A DNA stretch of 58,214 nt. Origin: Bacteroidales bacterium (GTDB lineage Bacteria > Bacteroidota > Bacteroidia > Bacteroidales > UBA3663). Position 1 is the stretch's first letter. Each line of letters starts with the position of its first letter. A program made the position numbers and the translations under genes. The notes below the pieces were generated by a model, which saw only the letters and a list, made by a program, of their open reading frames with translations, did no database searches and was not told where the DNA came from. The stretch is taken from the NCBI GenBank assembly GCA_017449065.1, contig JAFSKF010000050.1, positions 1-58,214 on the forward strand, written 5' to 3'. Shown here in pieces: positions 55,501 to 58,214 of the stretch.

Positions 55501-56207
55501 AAAATGTACAGCAAGCTGTAAGCAAAGCCGGTTCTCTGAAAGCAGCGGTTGCCAAGGGTATATGGATGAATGAAGAAAAGCAGATACCAATCAAAAAAGT
55601 GAGAATTTACACGCCTCATATTACTAGGCCTTTGAAAGATTTTAAGAGACAGCGAGACATTTCAGCAAAAGAGTATAAGAGGGAATATCATGTGGCATCT
55701 GATCGAAATTACATGATGGCCATCTATGCAGATCCTGAGAATCCTAAGAAAAGAGAGTTCGAGCTTGTCAGCAATCATCAAGCCGCAGCTTTCTTTAAAG
55801 CCAGCAATGACATGAAAAAAGAAGGCTATTCTCTCGTACCGGAAAAAAGCAAGAATAAAGAGTATCCTTTGCTTTACCAATTTAAAGTCGGACAGATGGT
55901 GTTACTCTATGAGAGTTCACCCGAAGAAATTTGGGAAGGTACAAAGGAAACCATTGCAAGAAGACTTTACAAAATTACTGGCCTTTCTTCAATGACTCTT
56001 TCTGTGACCCTATCTTATGGAACGATAGAATTAGTATATCATCAGGAAGCTAGACCTTCAACCGAAGTGACACTAAAGAATGGTGCTTATAAGAATGGTG
56101 AGATCCTAAGGTCTGGGATTAAAATGCTCAGCACACAAATTAATGCTCTTGTAGAGGGTGTTGATTTCAAAATCAACGACTTGGGTGAAATAATCCGCCT
56201 TATTTGA
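52581..56207 (+). CDS. cas9: Type II-C CRISPR endonuclease Cas9
   Basis: A 1208-aa RNA-guided DNA nuclease. RuvC-I is GIDTGTNSLGWAI with catalytic Asp9. The arginine-rich bridge helix follows (RSSRKHYWRRKIRKINLL, about 65-85). RuvC-II is INIEFAREL with Glu595. The HNH domain has EHTIPRSKGGD with His678 and Asn701; the residue before the histidine is Glu677 where many Cas9s have Asp. RuvC-III is HHCIDAITIA with His844 and Asp847. The C-terminal part (about 900-1208) is the PAM-contacting region. All nuclease residues are present, so it should be active. The compact size and the cas9-cas1-cas2 set without csn2 or cas4 define subtype II-C. GC content is lower than in the housekeeping genes, suggesting acquisition. 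Confidence 0.97.
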   Translation: MEKKVLGIDTGTNSLGWAIVTRDEEAGTCHLEDHGVNIFQEGVKREKGVESSKAAERTEHRSSRKHYWRRKIRKINLLRLLIDNRFCPPLSNETLKDWRSKRIYPLDELFMQWQRTDDKRNENPYYYRYLCLTKKLDLELPDQRFILGRAIYHLNQRRGFLSNRKSQEKEEETGKVKSSISKLSEDMETAGCKYLGEYFYQLYEKGERIRNHYTAREDHYLKEFKAICEKQQLEESLVQKLELAIFYQRPLKSQKQNVGRCPFEPKKSRCPISHPLFEEFRMYQVLNNIKMRGPLDSEMRFLSEEEKTKIKPLFYRKSKKVFDFGDIAKTLANAKNTKNCAYYKGEPNGAQYLFNYQLDFGVAGCSVTAQLKEIFGEEWLNEAASLYVLAAGKTLEEIMNDIWHVLFNFEDEMHLRQFAAEKLQLNGDMAVKFSKINVPQDYASLSLCAIRKILPWMKEFRLRYDQAVFLANLKKVLPSYVWENKETKQSAINILLEVISSYDSNNCESTLEGSLKNCILRYWPEADLQKLYHPSMIELYPQAKPNEDGLYQLGSPRINSVKNPMAMHSLFRLRHVVNTLLKEGKINPETIINIEFARELNDANLRKAIEHDQRERKKLREEYRKKIEELLGSGAQVSDTDILKYQLWEEQGHQCIYTGDPIGLADFLGDNPKYDIEHTIPRSKGGDSTQVNLTLCSNRFNRDVKRTFLPAELNNHDAILQRIASWKEKYEDFDAKVRTAKRQAKSASTKKQKDRAIENKHYYTLQRDYWRGKYQRFQMLTVPEGFARRQGVDISVISRYARLYLQTVFKHVYIVKGLATSDFRKIWGIQEEYTKKERVNHVHHCIDAITIACVGRDEYGKLAQYYHELENWKWFHREKPHFPQPWETFASDIKKIGDDLLVAHTSPDLMPKQTKKKADDGTLIQGDTARGALHSDTFYGAIDLGEGVKYVVRKPLDGLKEADIKNIVDDVVRENVQQAVSKAGSLKAAVAKGIWMNEEKQIPIKKVRIYTPHITRPLKDFKRQRDISAKEYKREYHVASDRNYMMAIYADPENPKKREFELVSNHQAAAFFKASNDMKKEGYSLVPEKSKNKEYPLLYQFKVGQMVLLYESSPEEIWEGTKETIARRLYKITGLSSMTLSVTLSYGTIELVYHQEARPSTEVTLKNGAYKNGEILRSGIKMLSTQINALVEGVDFKINDLGEIIRLI

Positions 56208-56226
56208 AAGTTTAAAAGTATCTGGT

Positions 56227-57111
56227 ATGATAAAACAGACATTGGTATTCTGCAACCCAGCATCCCTTTCACTCAAAGACCGCCAATTGGTTATAAAGCG
56301 GGAGGGAGAGGTTTGTGTTACCCGTCCCATAGAGGATATCGGATTTATAGTTATAGAAAGCCAGATGGTTCATGTTTCTATCCCATTGTTTAATGCATTG
56401 GCAGAGAATAATGTTTCTGTAATTTTGTGTAACGGGAAGATGATGCCATCTTCAATTGTTACACCATTGGTAGGTAATACAACTCAAGGGGAAACATATC
56501 GTTATCAGATAGAAGCATCTCTTCCTACCAAAAAGAGTATTTGGAAACAGATTGTTGAAGCTAAGATTTATAATCAGGCACAGCTTTTATACCAATTGGG
56601 AAAAGACGGAGATGAGCTGAAACCATATTGGAAGAATGTGAAGTCAGGAGATACCGACAATCGCGAGGGAGCGGCTTCGCGTATCTATTGGCGAATACTT
56701 TTCGGGAATGATTTCTTTCGGGAAAGGGGTGCAGAAGACGCGCCAAATTGTTTGTTAAATTATGGATATGCAATACTGAGAGCAGCGGTAGCCAGAGCCC
56801 TGGTTGGATCGGGATTATCGCCAGTATTGGGTGTTTTTCATCGCAATCGTTATAATGCTTTTCCGTTGGCCGACGATGTGATGGAACCTTATCGTCCATT
56901 TGTTGATCAGTTAGTGTACGAACTGTATCAAAAAGGAGCCCGCAGTTTGACGCCAGAAACTAAGCGGTCATTGTTATCAATTTTGACAGTTGATGTAGGC
57001 ATGGGAGAAGTGAATAAACCACTATCGTTGGCACTATCCTCCACAACTGCTTCTTTGGTTAGAGTGTTCTCGGGAGAAGAAAAACAGATTCAATGTCCTT
57101 TGTTACTATGA
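56227..57111 (+). CDS. cas1: CRISPR integrase Cas1
   Basis: A 294-aa nuclease/integrase that inserts new spacers together with Cas2. Catalytic residues can be placed: Glu147 in DNREGAASRIYW, His205 in GVFHRNRYNAFPLADD, and Asp216/Asp217 in the same run before MEPYRP. The N-terminal beta domain (KQTLVFCNPASLSLKDRQLV) is typical of type II Cas1. It starts 19 bases after cas9 and its stop overlaps the cas2 start (ATGA), so the three genes form one operon. No reverse transcriptase or Cas4 fusion. Confidence 0.96.
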   Translation: MIKQTLVFCNPASLSLKDRQLVIKREGEVCVTRPIEDIGFIVIESQMVHVSIPLFNALAENNVSVILCNGKMMPSSIVTPLVGNTTQGETYRYQIEASLPTKKSIWKQIVEAKIYNQAQLLYQLGKDGDELKPYWKNVKSGDTDNREGAASRIYWRILFGNDFFRERGAEDAPNCLLNYGYAILRAAVARALVGSGLSPVLGVFHRNRYNAFPLADDVMEPYRPFVDQLVYELYQKGARSLTPETKRSLLSILTVDVGMGEVNKPLSLALSSTTASLVRVFSGEEKQIQCPLLL

Positions 57112-57446
57112 GTGAAAACCGCATAAATGCTTATCGAGTAATGTGGCTATTTACAATGTTCGATTTACCGGTCACCACCAAGAAAGAGAGAAAAGCTGCA
57201 GCCATTTTCAGAAAAGAGTTGGTGAAAGATGGATTTACAATGCTCCAGTTTTCGGTATATATAAGACATTGTCCATCTGTGCAGAGTCAAGAAGTCCACA
57301 CGAAACGAGTCAAGGGCTTGCTTCCTGAAACTGGAAAGGTGAGTATTCTGGCAGTTACAGATAAGCAATACAGTATGATCCAAAATTTTGTGGGCTTACA
57401 AGTAAAAAAAGTTGGAAAAATTCCGCTGCAATTGGAACTTTTTTAG
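57108..57446 (+). CDS. cas2: CRISPR adaptation protein Cas2
   Basis: A 112-aa ferredoxin-like protein that forms the scaffold of the Cas1-Cas2 integrase. Its signature is the first strand RVMWLFTMFDLPVTTKKERKA (residues 10-30) with the conserved Asp, followed by MLQFSVYIRHCPS. The frame also opens at 57093, but the ATG at 57108 overlaps the cas1 stop as ATGA and gives the usual N-terminus. The stop is directly followed by the leader promoter of the array. Confidence 0.95.
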   Translation: MSENRINAYRVMWLFTMFDLPVTTKKERKAAAIFRKELVKDGFTMLQFSVYIRHCPSVQSQEVHTKRVKGLLPETGKVSILAVTDKQYSMIQNFVGLQVKKVGKIPLQLELF

Positions 57447-57538
57447 TATATTTGCACACGAAATACTTCTCTTCATTTCATTTCTATGGCGTAAATCTTT
57501 TGATAATATGCTGTATTATAGGAATAAAAGAGCCCATA
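57447..57538 (+). promoter_or_regulatory. CRISPR leader with promoter element
   Basis: The 92 bases between cas2 and the first repeat. TATATTTG at 57447-57454 starts one base after the cas2 stop and would begin the pre-crRNA near 57461. A -33 box at 20 bases is not clear and would lie inside cas2. The repeats contain no TAnnTTTG, so a promoter in every repeat, as in Neisseria, is not seen. Confidence 0.65.
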
Positions 57539-58214
57539 GTTGTGGTTTGATGTAGAAGAAGAACGATATACAACATATATATTACAAATAAATAAATATA
57601 AATAGTTGTGGTTTGATGTAGAAGAAGAACGATATACAACAATAATAAAATATAATTGATAATAATAAAAGTTGTGGTTTGATGTAGAAGAAGAACGATA
57701 TACAACAATTATTATAAATATAAACAGATATATAAGTTGTGGTTTGATGTAGAAGAAGAACGATATACAACTAATGTATATAATTATTATAACTAGAATA
57801 GTTGTGGTTTGATGTAGAAGAAGAACGATATACAACATTGCACACATTCTTACCAAGATAGACAGAGTTGTGGTTTGATGTAGAAGAAGAACGATATACA
57901 ACTACTGAAAAAGAAAAATAAGGAATCCAGACGTTGTGGTTTGATGTAGAAGAAGAACGATATACAACTATGGGATTCTTTGATAGATACTTTTTTTGTT
58001 GTGGTTTGATGTAGAAGAAGAACGATATACAACATATTCAACAGCGAAAGTATTATCATTAGAGTTGTGGTTTGATGTAGAAGAAGAACGATATACAACT
58101 AAGTATTATTTTTGCTTTTCAATACTTAAGTTGTGGTTTGATGTAGAAGAAGAACGATATACAACAATAATAAAAAAAATATTATTATAATTATGTTGTG
58201 GTTTGATGTAGAAG
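57539..58214 (+). CRISPR. Type II-C CRISPR array, at least 11 repeats
   Basis: Ten full identical 36-nt repeats begin at 57539, 57605, 57671, 57736, 57801, 57867, 57933, 57998, 58064 and 58130; an eleventh begins at 58195 and is cut by the window edge after 20 nt. Each repeat begins GTTGTGGTTTGATGTAGAAG and ends CGATATACAAC; the terminal GTTGT and ACAAC are complementary. Spacers are 30, 30, 29, 29, 30, 30, 29, 30, 30 and 29 nt. Transcription is on the + strand, as set by pairing with the tracrRNA and by the leader next to cas2. Spacers 1-4 and 10 are almost pure A/T. No spacer was seen to match the rest of the window by eye. Confidence 0.99.

Noticed and set aside
52581..57446. Subtype II-A or II-B CRISPR system
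   Set aside because: Neither csn2 nor cas4 is present; after cas2 the array follows directly, which leaves II-C. Genes beyond the right edge of the window cannot be seen.
57473..58098. Several - strand frames with repeated MYIVLLLHQTTT-like peptides
   Set aside because: They are translations of the CRISPR repeats on the non-transcribed strand, with the period of the array.

Overview
The window is a piece of a Bacteroidales chromosome, most likely from the Prevotella / Bacteroidaceae side. This is inferred from promoters of the Bacteroidota type (TTTG, about 20 bases, TAnnTTTG) in front of many genes, from tRNAs without an encoded CCA, from enzymes ending in type IX secretion (T9SS)-like sorting tails, from a SusR/HTCS-like transmembrane regulator, and from families typical of the phylum (T9SS plug protein, DUF3127, DUF4491, UPF0210, sigma-54 with the Bacteroidota N-terminus). 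No transposase, integrase or prophage gene is visible.

Layout. 1-3.1 kb: an intergenic inverted repeat, a CMD-cupin lipoprotein, an aldo/keto reductase and a small unknown protein. 3.1-11.9 kb: a housekeeping run on the + strand (pyrK-pyrD, dapA, T9SS plug, rpoN, PAP2-like protein, purE, ispG). 11.9-18.1 kb: a one-component transmembrane AraC-type regulator converging on a GH95 enzyme whose promoter region carries repeated operator-like sites. 18.3-18.9 kb: tRNA-Ala, tRNA-Thr, tRNA-Gln and an orphan 5S rRNA. 18.9-20.4 kb: a GH43 glycosidase. 20.5-23.1 kb: ACT protein, UPF0210 protein, pyrF. 23.0-26.6 kb (- strand): an ECF sigma factor with a fused anti-sigma-like/barrel protein, a lipoprotein and an outer-membrane barrel. 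26.7-35.1 kb (- strand): two large secreted pectin methylesterases separated by a 41-bp minisatellite. 35.3-44.0 kb: U32 peptidase-family protein, stand-alone IMP cyclohydrolase, and the complete rod-shape operon mreBCD-mrdA-rodA. 44.0-47.4 kb (- strand): rsfS-ftsH-cdsA. 47.5-51.8 kb: DUF3127 protein, pckA and a convergent OPT transporter. 51.9-58.2 kb: an AT-rich type II-C CRISPR-Cas locus, running off the right edge.

How the parts work together. GH95 (probably alpha-L-galactosidase or alpha-L-fucosidase), GH43 and the two CE8 pectinesterases are secreted enzymes for plant cell-wall polysaccharides. Three of them end in T9SS-like C-terminal tails, which fits the T9SS plug gene in the same window. 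The 3' neighbour of GH95 is its likely regulator.

The CRISPR locus is the most striking region. A tracrRNA gene lies on the - strand with its own consensus promoter. cas9 (1208 aa), cas1 and cas2 follow on the + strand. The array has ten complete repeats, ten spacers of 29-30 nt and an eleventh repeat cut by the window edge. A second consensus promoter points through the tracrRNA gene in antisense towards cas9, so the cas mRNA leader may be complementary to the tracrRNA. Five of the ten spacers are almost pure A/T. Everything was read by eye; no searches were run, so family names rest on recognised motifs.
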